DNA of 64,000 bases from Granulicella paludicola (GCF_025685545.1 NZ_JAGSYC010000026.1:1-64000), one strand, 5' to 3'. Numbered from the stretch's first letter, positions 15,937 to 25,829 are shown. Notes: a model not told the origin generated them from the sequence alone. Numbers and translations are program-made.

Positions 15937-17538
15937 ATGCTATCGTTTCGCAGGGTGCGAATCGAGATGGGCGTTATGAGAAGAAATCCAAGGGCAGCGT
16001 CTGGCGTGATGCGATGGCTGCTCCTGCTCAGTTTCTGTTCATCTTTGGCCCTGGGGCAGCAGACAGCGGATACTATGTTCCAGGCTGCACAGGCCGCCCA
16101 GGCACGGGGACAGCAGACTGAAGCTGCGCGTCAGTTCGAGCGGGCGCTTGATCTCTATGCACAGTTGGTGTCGCAAGCCGCCGAACAACACAGAACACTC
16201 CCGGCGCTGACCCTCCAGCGGTACGCCTTTGCGTTGGCAAAGGTTGGCAAGATGGAAGAGGCGACACAGGAGATGAAAGCGGCCTCCGCAACCGAGCCGA
16301 AAAACGCCACCCTGCATGACAGTGTCGGCTCACTCTATGCACAGCAGCAGCAATGGCCTTCGGCGGAAGCCGAGTTTTCCGCCGCATCGCATTTGTCACC
16401 GCTCAATGCAGAGATGTACCTGCATCTGGGTCTCGCGATGCAGGCCCAAGGGGAACCCGGAGCTCTGGATGAGATCGAGCACGCCTGGAAGCTCGCTCCA
16501 CTCGACGAGGCCATTGCGTTGCAATATGGTTCAGCGCTGGCCGCAACCGGGAATGATGCGCGCGCCATCGACGTGCTAAAGCGCCTTTTGATGCGGCACC
16601 CGGCGAATGCCGGCGCAGAGTATGAACTGGCGCTGGCTTTGCAACGCAGTGTCCGTGTGCCCGAGGCAGTCGCGCTCTTCGAGAAGGTGCTGAAAGCGCA
16701 GCCGCAAAACGCCGATGCCATGATCAACATGGGTATGGCGCTTACGCAGCAGCGTCGGGCAAAGGACGCGGTACCGGTGCTTCAGAAGGCGGTCGAGCTG
16801 GCTCCTCAGAGTGTGACGGCTCTTGAGGATTTGGCTGCGGCCTACGTTCAGTTAAACCAGTTCGACGATGCCGTGCTGCAACTACAGCAAGCATTGCGGC
16901 TGGCCCCTGATATGCCTCAGCTGCACTACGATCTGGGACTTGCTTACAAGATGCAGGACGACGCAGCGCACGCAACACCGGAGCTGCAGCGGGCGGAAGC
17001 ACTCGACCCAAAGGCACCGGAGGCGCCGCTGGCGCTTGGCATGCTCTATATGCAGCGCGGCTTGTATGAAGATGCGGCGCGAGAGCTCGCAGCCTCGTTG
17101 GCGATGCGCCCGCAAGACGGCGATGCCTGGGCCACGCTGGGAAGCGTCTATAACAAGTTGAACCGGCTACCAGAGGCGCAGACCGCGCTGCACAACGCCA
17201 TCCAGCAGTTGCCGGAGCAACCGGACCCTCACCTGACGCTGGCTGCAGTCTACGTCAAGGAAGGCAAGACAGCAGACGCCGTAGCGGAGCGCAAGGAGGC
17301 CGCAGAGCTGATGCGTGGCAACATGAACCGACAACGCGCGGAGGTGGCCACGCACTCCGCTGAGTCGCTGCTGAGGAGCGGTGACTTGGCAGGTGCAACG
17401 CAGCAGTTCAAAGACGCGCTGGGCTTCGATGCATCGTACAAAGATGCGCACACAGGGCTGGCAAAGGTGTATGAGGCGCAGGGAAAGCGAGCAGAGGCGG
17501 CTGCTGAACGTGCAAAGGCCTCCGCAAGCAAGCCATAG
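15937..17538 (+). CDS. Secreted tetratricopeptide-repeat protein
   Basis: Up to 533 residues. A signal peptide (MRWLLLLSFCSSLALGQQ) is preceded by 20-odd residues from ATG 15937; ATGs at 15967 and 15976 give a shorter, more normal N-region and are likely the real starts. The rest is about a dozen TPR helical pairs (for example ALALQRSVRVPEAVALFEKV, ALRLAPDMPQLHYDLGLAYK, YDDA-type helices), so it is a scaffold without an enzyme domain. It lies 66 bp before the haem-TPR gene and runs the same way, suggesting that it belongs with that cluster. Confidence 0.85.
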   Translation: MLSFRRVRIEMGVMRRNPRAASGVMRWLLLLSFCSSLALGQQTADTMFQAAQAAQARGQQTEAARQFERALDLYAQLVSQAAEQHRTLPALTLQRYAFALAKVGKMEEATQEMKAASATEPKNATLHDSVGSLYAQQQQWPSAEAEFSAASHLSPLNAEMYLHLGLAMQAQGEPGALDEIEHAWKLAPLDEAIALQYGSALAATGNDARAIDVLKRLLMRHPANAGAEYELALALQRSVRVPEAVALFEKVLKAQPQNADAMINMGMALTQQRRAKDAVPVLQKAVELAPQSVTALEDLAAAYVQLNQFDDAVLQLQQALRLAPDMPQLHYDLGLAYKMQDDAAHATPELQRAEALDPKAPEAPLALGMLYMQRGLYEDAARELAASLAMRPQDGDAWATLGSVYNKLNRLPEAQTALHNAIQQLPEQPDPHLTLAAVYVKEGKTADAVAERKEAAELMRGNMNRQRAEVATHSAESLLRSGDLAGATQQFKDALGFDASYKDAHTGLAKVYEAQGKRAEAAAERAKASASKP

Positions 17539-17604
17539 CTGTCATCACAGCACGCAGCGAATCACGTGTACATCGCTATGACGGCGTCGCTATAATCCGG
17601 CTCG

Positions 17605-19875
17605 ATGAACGAGACCAGATCAACCCGGGTTCGGCGATGCTTGCTGATGATCTTCCTGTTCAGCTCACTCGGTCTGTTTGCCTGGTCCAGCCTTTCCATC
17701 TTTCGCACAGCGCATGCGGCTGAGGACACGACGGCCAAAGAGCAAGCGGCGCGGAAGATCTATGCGGATAAGGTTCGCGAAAGCTATACATACATCTCAG
17801 CCGGCAAATCTGAATCAGTCTATGGAACGGGCAAACTTTCGCTTCCGGGCAATGCGTCCATCGAGGGCGCAGACTTTATCGAACCGACGGCCTTTCCAAC
17901 AGCTGAATACTGCGGACACTGCCATCAGGAAGCCTTTGCACAGTGGCGTCAGGCACTGCATTCCAATTCGTTTCGCACACCGTTTTACCGTACGAGCGTG
18001 AACCTGCTCATTCAGGAAAAGGGGATTGCCTTTGCGCGGCACTGCGACAGTTGCCACAACCCGATTGCTGTGGTGTCGGGGTCTCTGGACGCACATGCAA
18101 CGGGTGACCGAAGCTTTGATCGCGATGGCTTGACCTGTATGACCTGCCACTCCATTCAGCAGGTGGACAGCAAACTTGGCAATGGCAGCTATGTGATGAG
18201 TGTGCCCGCCGTGATGGTGGATGAGAGAGGTAAGCGGATTCCGGGAATGGTGCCGGATGCGGAGATACTCGCGCACCCTGAGCGCCACTCCGCAGCTGTC
18301 ATGCAGAAGATTTACCAGTCACCGGAGTTCTGTTCGGCATGCCACAAGGCAAACCTTCCGGTGATGTTGAACGATTACAAGTGGATCAGGGCGTTCAGCG
18401 CCTACGACGAGTGGCAGGGTTCGAAGTATTCCAAACAAAACCCGCTGGTGTTTTACACCGCTGATTACACGACCTGCCAGGGCTGTCACATGAAGCGCGA
18501 AGTGATCACTCTGAAGGATCCAGGATCGAAGAAGGGCATGCTTGCATCGCACCGCTGGCTGGCGGGTAACACCGCGGTGCCGTACTACTACGGCTTTGAC
18601 GAACAGCTGAAGCGGACCACAGACTTTCTGCAGACCGGCAACTATCTCAATGTGGATGTGTTCGGCATCAAGGCAGCCGGTTCGGACGACCTGCAGGCAC
18701 CTCTGGGTTCGGTGCCGTTCAAGGTAGATCCCAGGCAGACCCTAGAGACCTACGTAGTCATTCAGAGCAAAGCGATTGGCCATTCGCTCATTCCAGAGGT
18801 GCGCGATCTTTATGAGGCGTGGGTGTCGTTCAAGGTCACCGACGCAAACGGCAAGAAAGTCTATGAGAGCGGTTATCTGCGTCCAGATGGAACGCTTGAC
18901 CCCGAGGCACACAGTTTCACGAACCGACCGGTGAACTCTGCCGGTGAATTTGTCGACAACCACCGCGTTTGGACCATCCACTCCGTGGCCTATGACAACT
19001 CCATTCAATCGGGACGTTCAACGCTGGTGCGATATCGGTTCCGCGTGCCCGATGGTGCCAGCTGGCCTATCACCGTCAAAGCGTCCGTGCAGTATCGGCA
19101 TCTGCGCCAGAGCTATCTCAATAATGTCCTGGGTGCGGATCATCCGGCCTATCCTGTCGTCGAGGTCGCCTCGCGCAGCCGCGTCATCAAGGCAGGGGAC
19201 AATGGCGTGGCACCGCCGGTACCGGCTGACAATGCGGATTGGATGCGCTGGAATAACCTCGGCATCGGGTATCTCGATCAGCTCCAGTATGCGGAGGCGA
19301 TGAGCGCCTTTGAGCATGTCATCCAACTGCGCCCCGACTACAAGGACGGTTATATCAACCTTGGACTCAACTACATCGAGTGGGAAAAATACGCCGATGC
19401 TCGAGCGCCTCTCGAACGAGCTCTGTCGCTTGCACCGCATGATGCTCGAGCCCTGTATTACATGGCGCTGGTGGAGCGACGCGGCCACCACGCGGAGCAA
19501 GCCATCGCGGACCTCGAAGAGGTCGTGACACAGTATCCGCAGGCACGTGACGCTTTACGAGAGCTGGGCATCAGTTATTATCAGCAACATCGTGCCGAAG
19601 AGGCCGTTGCCACCTTCAAGAAGTTGCAGGAAGTAGACCCCGATGACCTTGCAGCGCATTACAACCTCGCCGTGCTTTATCGGAGACTCGGTATGAAGTC
19701 CGAAGCAGCGAAGGAGTCTGCGCAGTACGCTATGAAGTGGATCGATCCGGGTGCGCCGACCTATTCGCTTCAATACCTGCGTCAGCATCCTGAGATTTCG
19801 AATGAGAGCGTGCCCTGGCATGTGCATTCCGACGAAGCGCAGGTCATGAGTACCGGCAAAACAGGAGCTCAGTGA
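17605..19875 (+). CDS. Multihaem (five CxxCH) cytochrome c with C-terminal TPR domain
   Basis: 756 residues: an N-terminal signal/anchor (LLMIFLFSSLGLFAWSSLSIF), then a cytochrome c554-like region with five CxxCH haem motifs at residues 103-107, 147-151, 178-182, 243-247 and 291-295. After a beta-rich middle domain (QTLETYVVIQSKAIGHSLIPEVRDLYE) come TPRs from about 545 to 700. Multihaem proteins of this kind move electrons in the periplasm; the partner and substrate are unknown. Its stop codon overlaps the GTG of the CRTAC1-family gene, so the two are translationally coupled. The TPR half may dock the other TPR protein or an assembly partner. Confidence 0.9.
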   Translation: MNETRSTRVRRCLLMIFLFSSLGLFAWSSLSIFRTAHAAEDTTAKEQAARKIYADKVRESYTYISAGKSESVYGTGKLSLPGNASIEGADFIEPTAFPTAEYCGHCHQEAFAQWRQALHSNSFRTPFYRTSVNLLIQEKGIAFARHCDSCHNPIAVVSGSLDAHATGDRSFDRDGLTCMTCHSIQQVDSKLGNGSYVMSVPAVMVDERGKRIPGMVPDAEILAHPERHSAAVMQKIYQSPEFCSACHKANLPVMLNDYKWIRAFSAYDEWQGSKYSKQNPLVFYTADYTTCQGCHMKREVITLKDPGSKKGMLASHRWLAGNTAVPYYYGFDEQLKRTTDFLQTGNYLNVDVFGIKAAGSDDLQAPLGSVPFKVDPRQTLETYVVIQSKAIGHSLIPEVRDLYEAWVSFKVTDANGKKVYESGYLRPDGTLDPEAHSFTNRPVNSAGEFVDNHRVWTIHSVAYDNSIQSGRSTLVRYRFRVPDGASWPITVKASVQYRHLRQSYLNNVLGADHPAYPVVEVASRSRVIKAGDNGVAPPVPADNADWMRWNNLGIGYLDQLQYAEAMSAFEHVIQLRPDYKDGYINLGLNYIEWEKYADARAPLERALSLAPHDARALYYMALVERRGHHAEQAIADLEEVVTQYPQARDALRELGISYYQQHRAEEAVATFKKLQEVDPDDLAAHYNLAVLYRRLGMKSEAAKESAQYAMKWIDPGAPTYSLQYLRQHPEISNESVPWHVHSDEAQVMSTGKTGAQ

Positions 19876-21779
19876 GCGAGTTGAACCGCAGAAAATTCAT
19901 CAAGTCACTAAGCAGAACTGCTCTGGTGCTGCCATTTGCAGACATCCTCGCGCTTGCGGCCCCACCCCAACAGCAGCAGAAGCCGGTCAAGATCGGCCCT
20001 CAGGAGCGCAGCTACGATGCCAGGCCTGCGCCACCGCCCACAAGTGGACCGAAGTCGCCTGTGGAAGGAACTCCTCTGGGCGTCAGCTTCGTCGACGTAG
20101 CTGCCCAGGCGGGACTCACGCTTGAGACGATCTATGGCGGCAAGTTCACGAACAAATATCTGCTGGAGACAACGGGCTGCGGGCTCGCCTTCTACGATTA
20201 CGACAACGATGGCTGGCAGGACCTATTCCTCGTCAACGGCTGGCGCCTGGAGGGCTTTCCTGCCGGTCAGGAGCCGCGCTGTCATCTCTTCAAGAACAAC
20301 CGCGATGGCACATTCACCGATGTAACGAAGGGCTCCGGTCTGGAACACAAAACTGGTTGGGGTCAGGCCTGCTGCGTAGGCGATTACGACAACGACGGCA
20401 ACGACGATCTCTTCGTCACGTACTACGGACAGAACGCCCTTTACCGCAACCATGGCAATGGCACCTTCACTGACGTGACTGAAAAGGCCGGCCTGCTGCA
20501 ACCAGGGCCCAAAATCCGCTGGAACACCGGCTGCACCTTTGTCGACTACAACAAAGACGGACACCTCGATCTCTTCGTCGCAAACTATGTGGACTTCGAT
20601 CTGAAGACCGCGCCGAAGCCAGAGGACGGCCCATGCACCTACAAAGGCATGCTCGTAGCGTGTGGTCCGCCTGGACTCCCCGGTGGTCGCAACATTCTGT
20701 ATCACAACAACGGTAATGGCACGTTCACTGACGTGAGCGAGAAGTCCGGCATGTGGACCGCGGTCGGCACGTACGGGCTCAGCGTCGCCGCGTCCGACCT
20801 GGACAACGATGGCTGGCCCGATATTTACGTTGCGAACGATTCGGCGCCTGCAACGCTCTACCAGAACCAGCACGATGGAACGTTTAAGGATATCGCCATC
20901 GAAGCTGGTGCAGCGCTCTCAGCCGAAGCCAAGCCGCAGGCTGGCATGGGCGTCTCTATTGGAGATTACAACCGCGACGGCAACATGGACGTGGTCAAGA
21001 CGAACTTCGCGGGCGATACGGACTCGCTCTATACCAATCTCGGCGAGGCCGTCTTTGAAGACCATACCTATCCGGGTGGATTGGGCGAAAATACGAGGCT
21101 GCTCGGATGGGGTGTCGGTTTTTTCGACATGGATAACGACGGCTGGCTCGACATTCTCATGTCCAACGGCCATGTCTATCCAGAGGTCGACAAGTCCAAG
21201 GCCGACCTGAAGTACGCCGAGCACAAGTATCTGTATCGGAATCTGCAGAATGGCGGTTTTGAAGATGTCACCGAGCAGGGTGGGCCCGGCATTCTGGAGA
21301 ACGCTCCCGCGCGGGGTTGTGCTTTTGGAGATTTCGATAACGACGGCGACATCGACGTTGTCGTCAACTGCATCAATTCGGTACCCCAACTTCTGCGCTG
21401 CGATTCTACGTTGAACCGCAACTGGATCAAGATCAAGTTGGTGGGCACCAAGTCCAACCGAACCGGTATCGGCAGCCGCGTTATTGTGACTGCGAAAACA
21501 CAGGCGACGGCGACAAAGTCACTTCAGCAGACAGATGAGTTGCGTAGCGGTGGAAGCTACTTCTCGCAAAACGATCTGCGCATGCACTTTGGTCTGGGCG
21601 ATGCGAAGACGGTTGATATGGTGGAGATTCGCTGGCTTAGCGGCCAAATAGATAGAGTGAAGGATCTGCAGGCCAATCAGCTCTACGTTATTGAAGAGGG
21701 TGGAAAGATCTTGAAGAGCGGACCGCTGAAGCCTGCCACGCCTTCGACTGCGGCAAGAGCACCGGAGAAACACGTCTAA
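19872..21779 (+). CDS. CRTAC1 family protein (FG-GAP/VCBS repeats + ASPIC/UnbV domain), Tat-exported
   Basis: 635 residues starting at GTG 19872 with AGGAG upstream. The N-terminus NRRKFIKSLSRTALVLPFADILALA is a twin-arginine signal, so it is exported folded. Seven calcium-loop motifs of the DxDxDG type (DYDNDGWQDLF, DYDNDGNDDLF, DYNKDGHLDLF, DLDNDGWPDIY, DYNRDGNMDVV, DMDNDGWLDIL, DFDNDGDIDVV) form a beta-propeller, followed by ASPIC/UnbV (GIGSRVIVTA ... RMHFGLGDAKTVDMVEIRWLSG). The family has no firmly assigned reaction. Coupling to a pentahaem cytochrome suggests a periplasmic complex. Confidence 0.92.
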   Translation: MSELNRRKFIKSLSRTALVLPFADILALAAPPQQQQKPVKIGPQERSYDARPAPPPTSGPKSPVEGTPLGVSFVDVAAQAGLTLETIYGGKFTNKYLLETTGCGLAFYDYDNDGWQDLFLVNGWRLEGFPAGQEPRCHLFKNNRDGTFTDVTKGSGLEHKTGWGQACCVGDYDNDGNDDLFVTYYGQNALYRNHGNGTFTDVTEKAGLLQPGPKIRWNTGCTFVDYNKDGHLDLFVANYVDFDLKTAPKPEDGPCTYKGMLVACGPPGLPGGRNILYHNNGNGTFTDVSEKSGMWTAVGTYGLSVAASDLDNDGWPDIYVANDSAPATLYQNQHDGTFKDIAIEAGAALSAEAKPQAGMGVSIGDYNRDGNMDVVKTNFAGDTDSLYTNLGEAVFEDHTYPGGLGENTRLLGWGVGFFDMDNDGWLDILMSNGHVYPEVDKSKADLKYAEHKYLYRNLQNGGFEDVTEQGGPGILENAPARGCAFGDFDNDGDIDVVVNCINSVPQLLRCDSTLNRNWIKIKLVGTKSNRTGIGSRVIVTAKTQATATKSLQQTDELRSGGSYFSQNDLRMHFGLGDAKTVDMVEIRWLSGQIDRVKDLQANQLYVIEEGGKILKSGPLKPATPSTAARAPEKHV

Positions 21780-22246
21780 TGTGGCGTGCATGGCCCTTCT
21801 TGTTGTTCGTCAGCCTTTGCGCCCCAGCGCACGCGGAAGCGACCTGCCCCTGGCTCACACAAGGTACGGCTGCCACGCTCCTCGGCGGAGACGTGAGTGT
21901 GACTGTGCATGTCACAGAAGGCACAGGAGGCTGCGACTTCGTCAGCAACACAAATGGCGGGACAAAGGCCTCTGCATCAAGAGCCAATCTTCACCTGCGA
22001 ATAGAGGTGAGTCATTCATCACCGAAAGAATGCGCCGCGGGAGAACGCCTGACTGGGATAGGCGAAGACGCCGTTCTGTGCAGCCAGACTGTTGCCGGCG
22101 AGCAACAAGACATGGTTCGCGGAAGAGTCAGGAGCACATACTTTTTATGTTTGCTGGAAGCCGCTAAGACAAACTCAACCGACGAGGCGCTGCAAAGGAC
22201 AACGCTGGAGCGTATCGCCGAAGTTGTCGCAGGCAATCTGTTTTGA
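21779..22246 (+). CDS. Small secreted hypothetical protein, last gene of the cytochrome/CRTAC1 operon
   Basis: 155 residues; the ATG overlaps the stop codon of the preceding gene by one base. Signal peptide MWRAWPFLLFVSLCAPAHAEA, then a domain beginning CPWLTQGTAATLLGGDVSV with four conserved-looking cysteines (CPW, GCDF, KECAAG, VLCSQ), probably two disulfides. It recalls small DUF3558-like lipoproteins or receptors but is not assignable. Coupling implies a role with the cytochrome and CRTAC1 proteins. Confidence 0.75.
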   Translation: MWRAWPFLLFVSLCAPAHAEATCPWLTQGTAATLLGGDVSVTVHVTEGTGGCDFVSNTNGGTKASASRANLHLRIEVSHSSPKECAAGERLTGIGEDAVLCSQTVAGEQQDMVRGRVRSTYFLCLLEAAKTNSTDEALQRTTLERIAEVVAGNLF

Positions 22247-22385
22247 ATCGAAGCTGGCCCCGAATTTTCGACTCGCGGGGTCTCCGGAAATTCGTGCGAC
22301 CGACACTGAGGTATAGGGTCCGCACCGGCTTCATGCGACGCTCCCCGGCAACCTCCAATAGTCATTCCAAATTGTTCTGGTAAGC

Positions 22386-22667
22386 CTAGGCCAGGCCCGT
22401 CAAATCCGTTGTGACTTCGTCCACAAAACACCAACCCCAGGATTCTCCCGGCTCGAGCGAACGCATAATCGGATGCTTCGAGGAGTGATAGTGCCTGGTT
22501 GCGTGCTTATTCGGTGAGGAATCACAACAGCCGACATGACCGCATATCAAACACTCTCTCAGATGAACCCAGGATGACCCCATTGCGAGGCATTCTGGGC
22601 AGCCTTTCGCATAACTGGCCTTCGACGAAGGAACCTTCTTTATCTCTTCAAAGTGATGACAAGTCAT
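22386..22667 (-). CDS. UBP-type zinc finger protein
   Basis: 93 residues composed almost only of a zf-UBP domain: CPECLAMGSSWVHLRECLICGHVGCCDSS and KHATRHYHSSKHPIMRS supply the Cys/His ligands. In eukaryotes this domain reads free ubiquitin C-termini; bacterial stand-alone versions are of unknown role. AAGGAGA lies nine bases before the ATG. It is convergent with the preceding operon. Confidence 0.9.
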   Translation of the reverse strand: MTCHHFEEIKKVPSSKASYAKGCPECLAMGSSWVHLRECLICGHVGCCDSSPNKHATRHYHSSKHPIMRSLEPGESWGWCFVDEVTTDLTGLA

Positions 22668-23033
22668 TCTTAAATTCTCCTTCCGCTTGTATTGCTTTTT
22701 GAAAATGGTCGCACATGTACGATGCGAATAAAGGAACCTGCGGAAGCTGACCCGGCTCCAGTGGAGCGCAACTTAGTCGTCAATCGCCGTGGCAGTCGAG
22801 TCGTCGTGTCATAACGGGCGTCGAGCTTCGCACACTCCTGCGATGCTAGGCCACAAAGACGGTAGTCCGGTACACTCACCTAAGCGTGTCTCACGAACTG
22901 GCTGCCGTAAAGCTGATGTGTCAGTCCGAGAATGAGACCAGCAAGAAACCGGCACGACGGTTCTGCAAGTAAGGATCAAAGTCGCCGCATAGCCGAGCGA
23001 GTGATTGATTTATCCTCAACTTGCACCCACAAA
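22668..23033. other. Gene-free stretch before the tRNA
   Basis: 366 bp. No supportable gene; short frames on both strands look random in composition. It presumably contains the promoters of the UBP zinc-finger gene (minus) and the tRNA (plus). Confidence 0.5.
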
Positions 23034-23109
<76 letters not shown>

Positions 23110-23130
23110 GTTCCCAAAGTCCTGATGCAA

Positions 23131-23175
23131 CGAAACAGCCCCGCCCCTTCGGTTGAAGGAGGCGGGGCCTTTCGT
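23131..23175 (+). terminator. Terminator after the tRNA
   Basis: CGAAACAGCCCCGCC ... AGGCGGGGCCTTTCG, with an inner CCTTCGGTTGAAGG stem-loop; 22 bp beyond the CCA end. Confidence 0.8.
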
Positions 23176-23209
23176 TGTCGAAATCTAAAAGTCTGGTGCT
23201 GCGGTGCGG

Positions 23210-23308
23210 TTATGCCAGCATCAGCGTGGTGGAAAGCAGAAAGAGGCCTCCAGCGGCGATGATGCGGAGGATGCTCCTGGTGCGGCCCGTCGTTGGTTGA
23301 GTCTCCAT
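23210..23308 (-). CDS. Possible 32-residue membrane peptide
   Basis: ATG 23308 to TAA 23210 encodes METQPTTGRTRS followed by a single hydrophobic helix (ILRIIAAGGLFLLSTTLMLA), with a purine-rich GGGAAGGGAAGA upstream. It has the form of a small single-pass membrane protein, but such short frames also arise by chance. The surrounding 23110-23538 stretch has no other gene I can support. Confidence 0.3.
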   Translation of the reverse strand: METQPTTGRTRSILRIIAAGGLFLLSTTLMLA

Positions 23309-23538
23309 GTGGGTCTTCCCTTCCCTCGTCAGCGAGGTCATTTCTTTGGTCCCAGTATGTGCTTGCCAACACTGTCTCAAAATAGCCCAAGGATGTCGTG
23401 AGCGTGGGATGAATGTTCAGTGATTGACCCGTGAATGTGTTATCGGCTTAATACCTCTGTTCATCAGTGCGAATGGGCTGCAAAGACAAACCCCTCCGTT
23501 GCCGGAAGGGTTCGCTGTCACATTCATGACGGCCAAGA

Positions 23539-24042
23539 CTACGGGTTGTACTTGTACTTGAGTTCGTGGATGGCAGGCCAGGTCATGGTCTTGTCCGCTC
23601 GATTCACGTACATAAAGATGGGGTGGTCGCCGTTGATGCGGACCGCGACGATGACGCCGGTGCCAAAGGTGCCGCTGCCGTCGGTGCGGGAGATGTCGAC
23701 GTGATGGTTGACGATGGGACCGTTGACGGGGCTGTGCGTTGTCCAGTCGTCGGTGAAACGGGAGAGTGGGTAATCGATGTACTTCTGGGGGTGCTGTTGC
23801 CATGTTGGGTCGGCGTTATAGATACCATAAGCCTTGGCATAGTCCTTGGCTTCGAGAGCGTCGAAGAAGGTGCCAACGCGGTGCTCGTAGCCGAGGTTGG
23901 AGAATAGCCAGCCGTGGCCGGCGACGAAGCCAGCCATGGAGAGAATGAAGAGCAGCACGAGCGCAATGGCGGTGCCGACCAGGGTGTTGCGGATACGATT
24001 GTCGCGGGTCGGGTCGTAGTTTGGAGCGTTCAGCAGGGTCAC
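23539..24042 (-). CDS. Membrane-anchored hypothetical protein
   Basis: 167 residues from GTG 24042, chosen because GAGAGGA lies about nine bases upstream; an in-frame extension to 24141 lacks this. One N-terminal TM helix (TLVGTAIALVLLFILSMAGFVAGHGWLF), then a soluble domain with FFDALEAKDYAKAYGIYNADPTW and QQHPQKYIDYPLSRFTDDW: an NTF2-like or DUF4878-type periplasmic domain is possible. Ends with IFMYVNRADKTMTWPAIHEL. It is downstream of the AIM24 gene, separated by a hairpin. Confidence 0.75.
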   Translation of the reverse strand: MTLLNAPNYDPTRDNRIRNTLVGTAIALVLLFILSMAGFVAGHGWLFSNLGYEHRVGTFFDALEAKDYAKAYGIYNADPTWQQHPQKYIDYPLSRFTDDWTTHSPVNGPIVNHHVDISRTDGSGTFGTGVIVAVRINGDHPIFMYVNRADKTMTWPAIHELKYKYNP

Positions 24043-24143
24043 GGCGGTGGGTCCTCTCTTGCTCTTATCATAGACACCGCTGGTGGTAACAAAGTGCCGG
24101 GCGTTATAGAAAGTCGGATCGCACTTTTTCAAAGTACCCACGC

Positions 24144-24178
24144 AACAAGCCGCGGCCAGATGGGCCGCGGCTATTGTT
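24144..24178 (-). terminator. Terminator of the AIM24-family gene
   Basis: AGCCGCGGCC-AGAT-GGGCCGCGGCT with TTGTTG on the minus-strand exit side, ten bp past the stop codon. Confidence 0.75.
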
Positions 24179-24188
24179 GCTGTGTGGA

Positions 24189-24956
24189 CTAACGATTGTT
24201 ATCGAACATGCTGCCGACGATGCCGCCGAGTACTGCGGCCGTGCCGACGTTGCGCGCTCCTTCACCGCGGTTCTGCGGGAGGTATGGTTCGAGTGCATGA
24301 GCCAGGTTCGAGAGCGGCAGCGTCTGCAGCCATACGCGGCCCGGGCCGGTGAGTGCGGCGAGGAAGATGCCGTCGCCACCGAAGAACATGTTGCGGATGC
24401 CCTGGATGCGGGTGATCTGGAAGTTGACGCTCGACTGAAAGGCGCCTACGTGGCCGGGATGGACGCGCAGCGTCTCGCCAGGCTGGAGATCGCGGACGAC
24501 CACTTCGCCCCCGAGCTCGAGCCAGGCCGTGCCGACGCCGGAGACCTTCTGCAGCAGGAAGCCGTCGCCGCCGAAGATGCCCGCGCCGAGCGACTGCTGG
24601 AAGCCGACGCCGAGCTGGATCATCGAAGTGGCGCAGAGGAAGCCGTGGCGATGGATCATGATCTCGTGGCCGGGACCGATTTCAAGCGGGACGATGTGTC
24701 CGGGGACTTTGGCGGCGAAGGCGACCTCACCGGGGTAGCCCTGCGCGGTGTACTCAGTCATAAAGAGTGTCCCGCCGCCAGCGACGCGCTTAATCGCGCC
24801 AAAGAAACCACCGCCGCCACCCAGCTGCGTGTGTGTAGTCATGGCGATGGTCTGTCCCATCCAGCTAAGCTCTCCGGCCTCGGAGATGACGCTCTCCCCC
24901 GGCTCCAGCAGGAACTCCAGCACCGGCATCGTGGACCCAACAATTCTGCTTTGCAT
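24189..24956 (-). CDS. AIM24 / TIGR00266 family protein
   Basis: 255 residues from ATG 24956 (MQSRIVGSTMPVLEF), with GGAG upstream; an extended frame to 25010 lacks a ribosome site. Family features: LEPGESVISEAGELSWM, a glycine-rich GGGGGFFGAIKRVAGGGTLFMTEYTA stretch, and repeated GFLLQKVSGVGTAWLELGGEVV/GDGIFLAALTGPGRVWLQTLPL. This is a double beta-helix protein common in bacteria and related to mitochondrial AIM24; the biochemical role is not known. Single gene with its own terminator. Confidence 0.93.
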   Translation of the reverse strand: MQSRIVGSTMPVLEFLLEPGESVISEAGELSWMGQTIAMTTHTQLGGGGGFFGAIKRVAGGGTLFMTEYTAQGYPGEVAFAAKVPGHIVPLEIGPGHEIMIHRHGFLCATSMIQLGVGFQQSLGAGIFGGDGFLLQKVSGVGTAWLELGGEVVVRDLQPGETLRVHPGHVGAFQSSVNFQITRIQGIRNMFFGGDGIFLAALTGPGRVWLQTLPLSNLAHALEPYLPQNRGEGARNVGTAAVLGGIVGSMFDNNR

Positions 24957-25165
24957 CGTCTCTCCATTCCTCTTGGGGCGATCTGGCATTGCGAACACCC
25001 ATCGCCCCATATCCTACGCTGCCACCGGCCCGCAGGTTCCGTGGAATTCTTCAGAACCTTTTGGGGCTGAGTGATCCGTGTGAGGTTATGAGACAACTCA
25101 GAAGCGACTCAGGCCGTCCTAACTTATAGCGAAGAAATAGCGAATACTATTCGATTGAGGGCACT

Positions 25166-25732
25166 ATGGCAGAACAGAGAGTTGTACTTGACATCCCTGA
25201 AATGACGGACGCTTCCTCCGAAGCGCTGCGTCACGCTACTGAACGCGCTGAGGCTGCGGAAGCAGAACTCGCAAAGATCAAAGGTGAATCCAGCCGCAGC
25301 GAGGAAGACTTTGCGGATCGCGATGTTTCAGCCGATGCAGGCGGGGTTGAGGAGTTGCGCAAGGATTCCATGATGGCTCATCTACTGGACTCGCTTGAAG
25401 CAGGTAAGGACATTGGGCACTACGGCAGACTAGTCTTCGCGATGGTCGCTCGCCACTTCCTTTCACATGAAGGAGTGTTGGGCTACCTTACCCGCGACAA
25501 GGATTTTACTGAGGAGCAGGCTGTCCTGATGCTTCGCCAAGTCGAAGGCCGCGATTACAACCCGCCGAAGCGGGAACGCCTCCTGGAGTGGCAGAGCCAG
25601 CAGGATTTTCCAATTCTCCCCAACCCGGAGGATCCTGATTGCGGCAATCTGTACCGCAATTTGAAGTTTCCGGAGGAGGTCTACGAACACATTGGGCAGT
25701 ATCAGGAGGAGAAGCTTCACGCTTCGAGTTAG
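25166..25732 (+). CDS. Hypothetical acidic protein with N-terminal coiled coil
   Basis: 188 residues; GAGGG five bases before ATG 25166. Residues 15-50 ([24 protein letters not shown]) are a predicted coiled coil; the C-terminal half ([59 protein letters not shown]) is helical and proline-punctuated, without a recognised family. It lies 97 bp before pyrH and may be co-transcribed with it. Confidence 0.7.
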   Translation: MAEQRVVLDIPEMTDASSEALRHATERAEAAEAELAKIKGESSRSEEDFADRDVSADAGGVEELRKDSMMAHLLDSLEAGKDIGHYGRLVFAMVARHFLSHEGVLGYLTRDKDFTEEQAVLMLRQVEGRDYNPPKRERLLEWQSQQDFPILPNPEDPDCGNLYRNLKFPEEVYEHIGQYQEEKLHASS

Positions 25733-25829
25733 AGCGGAGGGCACCGTATCTTCCTCAAAGAGAACAGACACGCGACTATCGACCATAACCCTCACGCTTC
25801 CGACCTTGCAGCAGCTAAACTGTAGCAGT

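Noticed and set aside
22670-22879. 69-codon minus-strand frame between the UBP gene and the tRNA
   Set aside because: Composition is random-like, no ribosome site and no domain.
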